From the NCBI GenBank assembly GCA_009746045.1, contig RPFO01000296.1, positions 470,001-517,554 on the forward strand: 47,554 nt of DNA. Direction: 5' to 3'. Every line of letters starts with the position of its first letter. Within the stretch, counting starts at the first letter, position 1. Origin of the DNA: Mesostigma viride. Taxonomy: Eukaryota > Streptophyta > Mesostigmatophyceae > Mesostigmatales > Mesostigmataceae. The notes beneath the pieces were generated by a model. It saw only the letters and a program-made list of their open reading frames with translations, was not told the DNA's origin and ran no database searches. This document shows, in pieces, positions 30,430 to 40,450 of the stretch. The position numbers and the translations under genes are program-made.

Positions 30430-30859
30430 GTTACATCATAGTCTGGCAGCGGCTTGCAAGCAGGAGAGAAAGGGGAAACCCAGGCTACCTCTAATGCAGT
30501 GACCTTAAACAAACGAGGAGAGAGCACGGAGTGTAGCACAGCACACGCCCCCAGCCTTCCGCGGCAAAGGGGCTATACAACGATTACACGGAGGTAAACA
30601 CCGTCAACACAGTCGGCAACAGCCAGACGGTATTCACCCCCACAACATGTAAAACAACGAATGGTCGTCGTCCGCAACTTCCATTCGAACCAACGACATT
30701 CACACCCTATAGAGGCACAACGTATAACGAGAACCCCTACGCGTGCGAACCCGGAGAGGAAGCGAGCATGCCAGCTAGCCTTCCACAGGCATCGCTTGTA
30801 AAGAAAGGATCCTATCTAGGGGACGCACCATATAATCGATGACGTTAAATCCTCCTGAG

Positions 30860-31070
30860 CTGGCCGCCACCCGGTGTCGTTGAAGGCAAGCCCTGGCCGC
30901 CACTAGGTGTCGTTGAAAGCAGGAGAGCTGAACGCTATCGTTTACAGCACCTCACCACAGGACTATTGCTAGCCCCGCCGAGTATCCCAGACTGGCCGCC
31001 TGCTGGCTAGGTCGTCGTTGAATCCCTTTACGGGCTGGCCGCCGACCAGTCAGCAGTCGTTGAATTCCGG
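30860..31070 (-). repeat. Four leader repeats TGGCCGCC-N-GTCGTTGAA (element 1)
   Basis: TGGCCGCC occurs at 30861, 30894, 30993 and 31036, each followed 6-15 bases later by GTCGTTGAA. They lie in the untranslated leader between the primer site and the first ORF of the element. Confidence 0.8.
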
Positions 31071-31154
31071 AACCTCTACCTACGTCAAACTCAGCCTTGG
31101 TATCCTAATTGGCTCACTAACCCTCTCCGCGAGAGTTAGCTAACCTTTCCAGCA

Positions 31155-31173
31155 CATTTCCTCCGATAACCAG
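31155..31173 (-). other. Primer-binding site of element 1
   Basis: On the minus strand the first internal bases after the LTR are C then TGGTTATCGGAGGAAATG. The TGG start fits complementarity to a tRNA 3' CCA end. I cannot name the tRNA. Confidence 0.6.
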
Positions 31174-31843
31174 TGTTACGTCCCAGCCCAGACACACCTA
31201 GCCTGAGCTACGTAGCGAAAGACCCTTCTTGCCGGAATTAGGAATAATTCAAGGTAGCCTAAAGTAGGTTGCGCTTCACGACGTGAGTCGTGAGATATCT
31301 GGCATCACGGCTTGATGCCAAGCTAATTAGTACACACTTATATTGGCTAGCAACACCAATTACAAATGGATAATTGCCCCGGGCTCAATGTGTAGGCGTA
31401 TTCGCACGTATCATTCATTAAACCAAGAGGACGAGACTCTCGTCCTCGGACCAATTTCACCTAGGTCTGCCACTACGCTGGCAAGGGGCGCCGACATGGC
31501 GCCGACCTTTCAAAGCATGCAGTCCACACAAGATCCTCGGGTCGACATCGACCCTCGCCTACAGAATCCACGCATGAGTACAATATCTCAACTAGCTATA
31601 AAGTACGCAGCGCGGCGCGACTGCACCGGCCCCTAGAAGATACACGCATACAACAACCTAGGCCCAAAATAACTGGTCCGAATCACCCAAACTGTCATAG
31701 TTCCATACAAAAGTCCTGACCAAGGGACAATTCCCAAATTAAGTCCCGAAATGAGTCCCAAAGTCCTACGGACCATGACAACAAGTCAAACTACATAAAT
31801 TTATTCCATTGTTACGTCCGTCCAAAAGGGCCGGGACGTAACA
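31174..31843 (-). repeat. LTR of element 1 (5' LTR in element direction)
   Basis: 670 bp, TGTTACGTCC...GGACGTAACA, near-identical to 21861-22534. Small 97-codon frames present in both LTRs are not genes. Confidence 0.93.
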
Positions 31844-31927
31844 CCAGCCTTGGCCCGTGGATGGGGCAGGCGGTAGGCGCCCTGCAGCGCCGAACCTGGC
31901 AGCTCCATGCACGCCAAGAGCTGTTTC
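31844..31927 (-). pseudogene. Middle piece of the interrupted LINE ORF1 between the two LTR elements
   Basis: 84 bp. On the minus strand it reads LLACMELPGSALQGAYRLPH, continuing without a stop into 21860 once the LTR element is ignored. The same residues are recognisable at 19925-19990 in the plus-strand copy. Confidence 0.75.
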
Positions 31928-32382
31928 AGTTAGATGAGATGCTTAGGCTGACACACGGATTTCCGGCCTGCGCGCCGCGTATTGCCTACCGCGGCTGAGC
32001 GGGACACCTCAGTACAGTACGGCAGGGTGTACGGTACTGAGGTGTCATGTGGACCGATGTGCGGTTAGTGCCAGACTGTTCCTAGGTGCTAGCTCGACCC
32101 GCCAGGTCCGGTGTAGCCGGGCCTGACGGGCCGAGTCTTAGCTGGTTGCTAGTGACGTGGTCGCATGGCATTGCAGTGTACAGTTGTCCACTGGTTGTGT
32201 GCTGCAGGTAGCACCGCCATAGGCATATAGGCGTAGCACTGGGGAGTGCCGCAGCACCCGAGTTTGCCCAGTTCCATTCTGAGCCCTCAGCTTTCATCGC
32301 TCTCTCCTTGTATTATTGTAATACAATCATCATTCGCTCTCAGCTTTCGCAGTTGTTCGTCGTCCCTAGTCTCCATCCAACT
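31928..32382 (+). repeat. Left LTR of element 2
   Basis: 455 bp from AGTTAGATGAG to CCATCCAACT. It includes CTCAGTACAGTACGGCAGGG then TGTACGGTACTGAG, a 16-bp imperfect palindrome near 32007-32041, and TATTATTGTAATACAATCAT near its end. The 71-codon minus frame in both LTRs is not a gene. Confidence 0.92.
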
Positions 32383-32400
32383 TGGACTGAAAAGTTCGAT
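32383..32400 (+). other. Primer-binding site of element 2
   Basis: TGGACTGAAAAGTTCGAT starts directly after the LTR. The TGG start matches the complement of a tRNA CCA end; tRNA identity not determined. Confidence 0.6.
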
Positions 32401-32427
32401 ATTTTTTTTACAAGCAAAAAAAAAGAT

Positions 32428-34802
32428 ATGGCTTCCAACAACGGCAACAACGGCAACAACAACAAGGGGAAGGCGCCTGCCAGGCGCACCTCACCCCGCC
32501 TTTCGCCGGAGGGCACGCCCTCCACCAACGATGCGAGGGTGACGCCCAACGTCCCTTCCGCACGGTGGTCGCTGACCACCCAGGCGTCGGGGCCCGCAGG
32601 TGGGGCCCGGCGCCCGGGGATGGCGAGCGGTCGTCCGTTTGCCACTGGCGGTTCGTCCGCCATGGCACCTGGGGGGCAGGTCCCCCGGGCACGAATTCCC
32701 CCGTCGCAGGTGACGGGGGTCGTGAGCGGAGTGATTCCTCGAGGAGGATGGCGAGGTGCCGCCTGCGAGGCCTCGGCCTTCGCTTGAGCTTTCGTCGCAG
32801 ACACCTGCGACGTCTGGCAACCTTTCCGTGGGCCGACAGATGGCCACCATGGACATTGACCGGTATGGGGAACATGTTCCGCCCCCGGTCGCGTTCGGGC
32901 GCCCACCCCATTTTCTCCCCCTTGGGGAGGACGACATCCCGGCGTTCATTGCGGTGAACGGCCGGATCATGCACCAACGTTTTCAGTTGCTTCCAGATGA
33001 GCAGATACACGCGATAGAGGTTCATCGGGTGCACACGCTGATCGAGGGGCGTCTTAGGATGCAGATCCCACTGGTTCAGGTGGCGGTTTGGCTGTACTGT
33101 TTCGCCAATCGGCCGAGGCACAACCCCGGCACTGTTGATCAGTGGGCGTCCAGGCAGCGCCAGAGAGAGGCGCTGCGCGTGGTCCCAGACCAGAGATCGC
33201 GCTGACTCCGTTGGGGCCGTGGCCCCAAGTCACGCCAGTTGGCTGGGGCCCGGATAGGCGTGAGGCGGCTGCGATGCCGCCTGCGACGGGCGCGGGGCGG
33301 CAGACGCCCCCAACACGCCCATGGGTGGTGAAGCCACCCAGGACCCTCTGGCAGGTCAGAGGGTCCAACCTCAGCCGCAGGCTCCCCCGCCCAGCGTGGG
33401 GGGCCAGGTGGCTGAGGAGGCCACCGGGGTCGCAGGGACCCCGGCGGCGACACAAGCGCCCGGGGTCGCAGGGACCCCGGCAGCGACGCCGGCGCCTCCG
33501 GCGCTGGCGGGGGATGCAGCCCCCATGGAGGGTGTCACGGGCACCTCCAGCGGCTCTGGGGGGCAGGCCCCCTCTAGTCGCAACAAGGACAAGTCCCTGG
33601 CAGGGCCGGAGGGGCCCCAGGGTCCCACCGCAGCTGGGCAGCAACCAGCACTGCTGGAGGGCGACCTGCAAGGTCGCGACTTCATCACCCTGGGTGATGA
33701 GGCCGTGTGGCGTGCCATACAGACAGCCACAGCCTCCTTCCGTGGGCTGGCCGACAGGAGCCAGCAGATGCACGTCGCGGAGGCGGGCAGCCTGGTGTGT
33801 GCAATCATCACGCACATCCTGGGCCTGCCCAACCTCCAAGCGGGCACACGTAGGGTGTGCGACGACCTGCTGCCTGCCCTGCAGGCTCTCCTCTCAGGGA
33901 GGAGGGTGCAGGGCAGCAGGGTGCGTCTGGTGCGTTTGCTGGAGCTCCTGCACAACGCCATCCTGAGAGGGGCGGGTAGGTGGCTAACTCTGCCTACCTG
34001 GTTGCATCATGATCTTACTAACCCTACTGACGATGAAGTGTCCCTCTCTCCCACCTTCCATGATTGGGAGGAGGCCCGCAGCAGGAGGCGGGAAGTGACA
34101 CACACTCACACCCCCACCCAGCCCACCCCTATGTTGTCTAACCCTCCTACACAGCCCATGTTTGCCCATCCTGCTCAGCTCACTCAAGTAGCACTTCCCT
34201 CTCAGCAGGTCTCTCCTGTGAATGCTGCAGCAGCAACACCATCTTCTCCCTCTCCCCCTGCATCCCCCTCTAGGTTGCCCACTTACAATGAAAACCGTCC
34301 TGTGGATAGGATTAATGTCAGGGGGCTGCCTGAGGGGTATACTAGGGAGCAGGGGAATCATGCACTTCTCTCTCTGCAGCTGGCTAGGGAGGAACTGAAT
34401 GTCAAGAATTGGTTTGGATCTCTCATGCAGGGGGATTTCTACCATCAGTCCTCTTCTCAGATTCAGAATCTCATTCTTGTCTTCCAGCGTAGGTATCCCA
34501 AGTGGCAGGACACGCAGGCTAGGGCAGTTTGGGAGGCTTTCATGAAGGAGCTAACTGACCTCCTCTCCACCCCCTCATCTGTGGACATATATGGGGCATT
34601 CAGGTGGGTAGAGGAATACAGGGTCACATCAGTGGACTATGTGGCTGAGACAAAGAAATATGAGCTAGCCATCAAAGCACGTCCTGATGTCCAGCAGCTA
34701 GATCACAAGTTCTTGCTGCGTTCTTCCTTGAGAAACTCAAACTTGACAAAAACACCTACGCTATGCTTGCCACAGGAATGGCAAAGTACTGGGAGGACAT
34801 GA
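32428..34802 (+). pseudogene. gag: Gag region of element 2, in at least three frames
   Basis: ATG at 32428 begins MASNNGNNGNNNKGKAPARR and stays open to 32787. Gag-like sequence continues in a second frame (about 32756-33205; MDIDRYGEHVPPPVAFG, HFLPLGEDDIPAFIAVNGRI) and in a third (33321-34802) that contains a Pro/Ala-rich linker with duplicated GVAGTPAAT units, then a helical segment (AVWRAIQTATASFRGLADRS, and WQDTQARAVWEAFMKELTDL). The breaks near 32740 and 33205-33320 look like mutations. No zinc knuckle is present in this part; those follow in the next frame. I infer gag from position and composition, not from a strong family motif. Confidence 0.6.
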
Positions 34803-35092
34803 AGGAGGCATTGGATTATATCAAGCTGGCCTTGGCTCCCCTTAGCCAGGGGGCCATGGGCACCTCTGTAAAGAGGGTCAGGGGGGAAGAGAGGGAGGAG
34901 GAGGATAGGGAGAGGGAAGACAGGAGCAAGAGACCTGTCACTATGGCAGAAGTCAAGTCCCTGCTGGGACAAATGTTTAAGGGCAAGGGCAAGGGCAAGG
35001 GCAAGGGCAAGGGCAGGGGCTGGGGCAAGGGCAAGGGTAAGGGGCAGTCTCCCTCCAAGGGGGGCAGCTCCAGCAACAACAACAACAACAGT

Positions 35093-35143
<51 letters not shown>

Positions 35144-37486
35144 AACAACAACAACAACAAGAAGCAGGACAAGGAGGACAAGTCTTCTCAGCGGTGCACC
35201 CGCTGTGGCATGAAGTACCACCTGCGGCCCACCTGCCGCAAGAACGTGGACGAGCTGGGGCATTTGGACGTCCTGTGCCACAAGTGCCACGGGCCGCCCC
35301 ACGGTGACCCCAAGGACTGCAAGCGGCCTCCTTACGGCAAGAAGTGTGAGTCTCCCTCTCATGCTGGCTTGAGTGTGCCTGCTTCACCTCTTTCATCTGC
35401 ATGCCCCACTGTCAGAGCAGTGAGCAGTTCTGGAAAGGTGCTACAGCTGGTTTCAGAAGATTATGTCTCTAAACCAACCTTCACATCTATGGTTCCCAAG
35501 GTGTGCAGAGTGTCCCCAGCAGAGGATGCTCAGATCAGTTTTCAGGAGCTTGCTTTGCAGTTGCATTTCCTTTATGGGCATGAAGTGAGTGCAGAGGTGG
35601 TGGCAGCAGCAATAGGGGGGGCAGCACTCAGACGTGCATGCCAGGTGGTCAGATCCCACTGCCAGCATTGTCAGTTCAATGCACCCAAACCCCCTAAGTG
35701 GCATGTAGCTACCCCACCTAAGAGCAAGGGCAGGGTGGTAGGAGATGTCTTTCATATCAAAGGACAATCTTACTTGGCACTTAAAGATGCATGGTCAAGG
35801 TACACAACCATTGAACCATTACCTGGAATGGACAAGACACAGTTGCTCAGGGCTCTCTTGATTGCTCAGGCCAGGTACTACCCTGTGGAGGCATTGTTAC
35901 TGGATCAGCAGTTCACGTGTCTTGCCAATGAACCAGGGTGTGAGGCTATTGATCTGGCTGGGCTAGAAGATCATGAGAGGCAAGGCATTATTGAAAGGGC
36001 CATCAGGTCCATTAAAACCCTTGTAGCCAAAGAAGATGGCAATCTGCTGGCTGACAGTGGGTCATATGCTGACAGAGCTCTGTGGTCCACCAGGTTGTGC
36101 CAAGTCCTCAACAGGAGGCCACTCATGAAAACCCCACAAGGGGTGGTCATTACACCAGATGGATTGCATGCAGGCATTTATCCACCTGAGGTACTAGCCC
36201 TCTACAACGCACAGCGAGCACAGACAGCTAGCAGGTTAGCTGTCAAGGATGCAAAGCATCCACGTCCCACCTTCAGAGAAGGGGATCAGGTCCTATTCTA
36301 CAAGGAGTCGGGACTAGGCAAGGTGGGTACCTGGCATGGGCCAGCCACCATCCTAAAGTTTAACACCACTGGCAGGACAGTGTTAGTTAAACACAATGAC
36401 ACGGGAAAAATTCACAGGTGTTCACCTCACAGGATGAAATTGTATTTTCCAACTGTGTCAGACGTGGCAGAGGAGGAAGAGCTGTTGGCCGACAGCCCTG
36501 TACAGTTGCCTGGCATCCCAGCGTTGCCCAGTGAGTGGTTGTTTGGAACACCCACTGGTGAGTGTGAGAGCCACACCCACTGTGACACCCAGGTCACCCT
36601 TGATGATTGCAGGCAGTCACTGCAGGATTGGCCCCCTGCAGCAGAGGGTCACATTGGCAAAACAGGTGATCAGCAACCTATCACCTCTACAAGTGTGAAC
36701 ATAGCTCAGCCACTAGCTGCACCTTCCAAACGCAGCCTAGCAGACGCTGTTCGCATTTTACAAGCAGCTCATAGAGCCAAAGCTCAAACTGCTGCAGGAT
36801 CAGCTAAGGTGGGGAAGGTTGGGCAGAATGACAATAGCCCATTTATGGTTGCAGTGGACACACAAGCCCAGGTCAGCATTATCAGTGCCCTGGCTGTGCC
36901 CCATTTGCCTTTGGAACCTTCACCCTGGCACCATGTGGCTGATTTCTCAGGGCAGTCATCCCTCAAGGTATTAGGTCAGGTCATGTTGACTATACTCGGT
37001 ATCCCCACTCCTTTTCAGGTCTTGGAAGGTTATAAAGGGAATGCTTTATTGGGGGATCCTTTTCTCTGTTACCCTGGTGTCCTCATATCCAGTGATAGAC
37101 TATCCATCCAGGACATGGGTGGTGTTGATCTGAATCATTTCAAAATTTCTCTTGAAAAACTTCTTAACACCAACATTGCTTCTGTAAAATTTGCTACACC
37201 CAAGTATGCCCCAGGGCAAGAACCCTGTGTGGCAGACCTGGTTCACAACCAAAAACTTCATCCCAACTCATTTGGATTGGGCAAGCATGATGTGGCTAAA
37301 ATGTCTCCTCTTTCTTATGAACAGATAGAGCAAGACTGTCGCACACACATAGGATTCCTAAAATGGGTGGAGGCCTTTAACAAGGCCAGGGAAGAATGGG
37401 TAGTGCCAGATCCTCTTAGTCCTTCTCATACTCCCCTGTCACACCTATTGACAAAAAGCCTGCAGGGTGCAAGCACTTGCGCCTGA
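34763..37486 (+). CDS. Gag-pol of element 2: zinc knuckles, integrase, retropepsin-like domain (907 residues)
   Basis: Residues about 72-98 are Gly/Lys repeats and 105-132 mostly Asn. At about 144, CTRCGMKYHLRPTC is a CX2CX4HX4C zinc knuckle; a second motif CHKCHGPPHGDPKDC follows. Integrase: LHFLYGH ... CQHC (HHCC) near 267-300, then VVGDVFHIKG (first Asp), LLLDQQFTC (second Asp), QGIIERAIRSIKTL (Glu), and a C-terminal WHGPATILKF module. At about 690-800, VAVDTQAQVSIIS and ALLGDPFL look like a retropepsin with DTG changed to DTQ. Its start overlaps the previous frame (FLEKLKLDKNTYAMLATG lies upstream in this frame), so translation may depend on a frameshift. The frame ends early relative to the RT. 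Confidence 0.8.
34982..35162 (+). repeat. (GGCAAG)n and (AAC)n tracts coding Gly-Lys and poly-Asn
   Basis: Hexanucleotide GGCAAG repeats at 34982-35042 followed by an AAC tract at 35074-35162 with AGT and AAT interruptions. The complementary frames give Leu- or Cys-rich shadows. Confidence 0.9.
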
Positions 37487-38852
37487 AGTTTGTGTGTAAA
37501 CATAAGCCAGCAGCAGATGGGTCAGTCATTTTCATGCTAGACCTTGTGTGACAGAGTTCAAGGGCACCACTGATCTGACAGAGGCAGAGTTGTACACGCC
37601 AGGCATTCAGCAAACATCCCTAAAAATCTTGCTGTCTGTCTTTGTGGGTCATCTCAATGATGGGGATGACTATGTATGTAAGGCTACAGACATTAAAAGG
37701 GCTTTCCTGAAAGGCTCACCTGAGATAGCACAACAAGTGTGGCATGGTCAGGTGTATGTAGTCTCCACTCCCAGAGTTTGGGCAAAACACATCCCTCAGC
37801 AGTACCTGAAAGCTAACATAGGTGTTGAAGGGCTGCAATCAGCTCCTCGCATTTTCAGGATGTCAGCTCAGGCTGTGTTTGAAAAGTTAGGGGCTAGATA
37901 TGATGACATAGACCCTTGCTTCTTTGTGGTCCCACACCCTCATGGCATTCTCACCTTTGTGTGGCATGGGGATGATCAGCTGATTGCTGGGCCAAGGCGT
38001 GCTGTGGATGATTTTATTCAACAAGTGTCACAGCATTTTGAGATTGGCAAGCAAGTAGAGCTGGGCACCACTGCCATAAAATTTTGTGGCACAATGTTAC
38101 AACTCCAGCAGCATCAAAACCAGTGGGTGTGTGCACTCTACTCTCCCAATGATTACATGCACAGCTGCTTGGAGGTTTTGCAAACAAAAATCAAACCTGG
38201 AGCCTGTCCTACCATTAGAGGCAAGCTGGGGTGGTTGTGCTCAACGTGTGCACCTCACCTGGCTGTGGTTAGCAGAGTTGATGATGATGTCTTGATGCAA
38301 GTAGGTCACAAAGCCATCACCAAAACTCTCCAGGAGGGCCCTCCCCTTATCTTGCACTCCTTGGATCTCCACAAAACCATTCACATCCAAGCTATGATGG
38401 ATAGTTCCATGGAGTCCAGGCAGATTACCAAGTTGCAGGCAAGGGAGTCAGGCTTGTATTTTGTGCAGAATGATGATGCACCCTTGTCTCTCATTTCATG
38501 GTACAGCCGGTTGCATAGACGCAAGGCTGTCAGCAGCAATGCTGCTGAGTGCAGGGCAGTGGTGTCAGCAGTGCTTCATGCCAGGTACTTGAATCATGTG
38601 CTGGTTTGGTTGCAGATGCAAGCAGGCAGCAATGCTGGGGTGGTGGCACACTTGCTCACTGACAGTCAGTCAGTCCTCAGTTTCCTTGCTAACCCCTATG
38701 CTGTCCACACTGATCTTGACTGGGTGGTCCTGAAACAGGAGTCCACCTACTGGGAGTCCACCCGTCACGTGGAGGACAAACACAACGCTGCTGATGCACT
38801 CACTAAAGTGCCTCAGCAGGCAGCTGAACAATACAGCTGTTGTACCACTTGA
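37446..38852 (+). pseudogene. Copia-type reverse transcriptase and RNase H of element 2
   Basis: 37448-37548 encodes PIDKKPAGCKHLRLKFVCKH and ends at a TGA. The following frame (37548-38852, 434 codons) has TDIKRAFLKG (copia DVKTAFLHG), a VWHGDDQLIAG motif in place of YVDDLL, and the RNase H acids in MMDSSME, SSNAAECRAV, LLTDSQS and DKHNAADALTK, the usual copia RNase H end. The break at 37549 looks like a TG gain in CTTGTGTGACAG. It joins neither the upstream protease frame nor a good start, so the RT is probably not expressed in this copy. Otherwise it is fully open, arguing for recent loss. Confidence 0.85.
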
Positions 38853-39965
38853 TGAACCCCTATGGCAAGCAGGCAACCCTGCCCCATAGGGGGGACGCCT
38901 AGCAGGGTCCTGTTCACCAGGGCCGCCTAGGTCACCCAGTACCCCTTGGGCAGGTCCAAGGGGTAGGTTGTGGCTTCCAGCAAGGGGGGTTGGTTGGAGT
39001 CTGTTTTTCATACATCTGCGTGCCCTATGCCCAATAAAATCTGTTTTGATTTTTTCAACACCATGGAATTTCGTTATGCACACCTTCATAGGTGGGCATG
39101 GGATGTATCTCACACCTTTTTCACTAGGGCGTATGCCTTGGTGGATTGGCCTTGAGCTCAGTGGCTCAGGTGCCCCCATTCAAGTGGAGGGTCAAAGCTC
39201 CCTTGACAGGTGGTTACCCAGGACCCCAGTTCACTGTGGATATCCTGGGCCACCTGGCCTTACTGTTCAGTGGCAGTAAAGGCATGGGTGCTGTCATGTT
39301 GTCTAGTACAACGTGCTCAGCACAGGTGCAGGATGAAATATTCCTGTCACCTGTCACCAGGACTTCAGTCACCCATGTGCAGGGCAGGGGTGGCTGGTCT
39401 CACACGTTGTGCAGGTGCAATGTGGCCAGGTCCAGGATGTCATAGTCCTGTCACCTGTCACTCGGACTTCAGCCCCCTCTGTGCAGGGCAGGGGTGGCTG
39501 GTCCTCACATGTTGTGCAGGTACAACATGGACAGTGCAGGGTGCAATAAACCTGTCCACTGTCACTCCTCAGGTTGCAGGTAACCTGAGCTCAGTTGACC
39601 CAGCCTGGCTGGGTATTTTCTCTCTGAGTGGGCGATGATGATGGAACAACATGGAACCTCTTAAACGGTTACCTTGGCATTTTTTACAATGGCTCTTGGC
39701 TGGTGATGCACTCCCTGGATAGGCAGACAGGCATAGCTATCTCCCTTGTGAGCTCGCGAGGAGGAGGAACTCCCCGGGCATGTTGAGCTAAACGTGATGC
39801 CATCACAAGTATTGCACGAGTTCTGGGGCCCATCTTTTTCAGTCCAGATGTTGCAGTATGGGTGTCAGTTGCTCAGCACCTCAGTCAGCTTGGAGTCAGT
39901 CTCCTAGCTGGGCAGGGTCAGGCTTGAAGTCGCTAGCCTTCAACCTGAAAGGAAAACATAATGGG
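38853..39965 (+). other. 3' untranslated region of element 2 with a 104-bp repeat
   Basis: No gene. GACTTCAG...TGTGCAGGGCAGGGGTGGCTGG is repeated with a period of about 104 bp (39361 and 39465), with a partial third copy to 39550. GAAAGGAAAACATAATGGG at 39947-39965 directly before the LTR is a candidate polypurine tract. Confidence 0.7.
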
Positions 39966-40420
39966 AGTTAGATGAGATGCTTAGGCTGACACACGGATTT
40001 CCGGCCTGCGCGCCGCGTATTGCCTACCGCGGCTGAGCGGGACACCTCAGTACAGTACGGCAGGGTGTACGGTACTGAGGTGTCATGTGGACCGATGTGC
40101 GGTTAGTGCCAGACTGTTCCTAGGTGCTAGCTCGACCCGCCAGGTCCGGTGTAGCCGGGCCTGACGGGCCGAGTCTTAGCTGGTTGCTAGTGACGTGGTC
40201 GCATGGCATTGCAGTGTACAGTTGTCCACTGGTTGTGTGCTGCAGGTAGCACCGCCATAGGCATATAGGCGTAGCACTGGGGAGTGCCGCAGCACCCGAG
40301 TTTGCCCAGTTCCATTCTGAGCCCTCAGCTTTCATCGCTCTCTCCTTGTATTATTGTAATACAATCATCATTCGCTTTCAGCTTCAGCAGTTGTTCGTCG
40401 TTCCTAGTCTCCATCCAACT
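39966..40420 (+). repeat. Right LTR of element 2
   Basis: 455 bp, the same length as the left LTR. Differences are clustered near the end (CGCTTTCAGCTTCAGC against CGCTCTCAGCTTTCGC and one C/T). Confidence 0.92.
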
Positions 40421-40450
40421 GTTTCTTCAGCTCGTCGAGAAGAGAGTCTG
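40421..40450 (-). pseudogene. Upstream piece of the interrupted LINE ORF1
   Basis: On the minus strand PDSLLDELKKQ reads into the 31844-31927 piece across the duplicated GTTTC. The plus-strand copy at 19900-19920 has the equivalent LLDELRNQ. How far the LINE continues past 40450 is unclear. Confidence 0.6.

Larger units (their letters stand above)
21861..31843 (-). mobile_element. LTR retrotransposon 1 (complete, minus strand, probably non-autonomous)
   Basis: Bounded by two near-identical LTRs (21861-22534 and 31174-31843) that begin TGTTACGTCC and end GGACGTAACA, with target duplication CCAGC at 21856-21860 and 31844-31848. A G-rich polypurine tract (complement of 22535-22548) and a TGG-starting primer site (complement of 31155-31173) show that the element reads on the minus strand. 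Order in its own direction: leader with repeats, RNase H1-N-like ORF, gag, zinc knuckle, a nested LINE, broken retropepsin, then 3.4 kb without recognisable reverse transcriptase or integrase. Lineage (Ty3-like or other) cannot be set without RT. Confidence 0.9.
31928..40420 (+). mobile_element. LTR retrotransposon 2 (complete, plus strand, copia-like RT)
   Basis: Two 455-bp LTRs (31928-32382, 39966-40420) with a handful of differences near their 3' ends; 5-bp target duplication GTTTC at 31923-31927 and 40421-40425. LTR ends are AGTT...AACT rather than TG...CA. TGGACTGAAAAG immediately follows the left LTR (primer site) and a purine-rich stretch precedes the right LTR. Internal order: gag, zinc knuckles, integrase, retropepsin-like domain, reverse transcriptase, RNase H. 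Frame changes occur within gag, between gag and pol, and before RT, so this copy is probably defective. Confidence 0.92.

Noticed and set aside
32082-32297. 71-codon minus frame, also present at 40120-40335
   Set aside because: Lies in the LTR of element 2; no domain; duplicated with the LTR.
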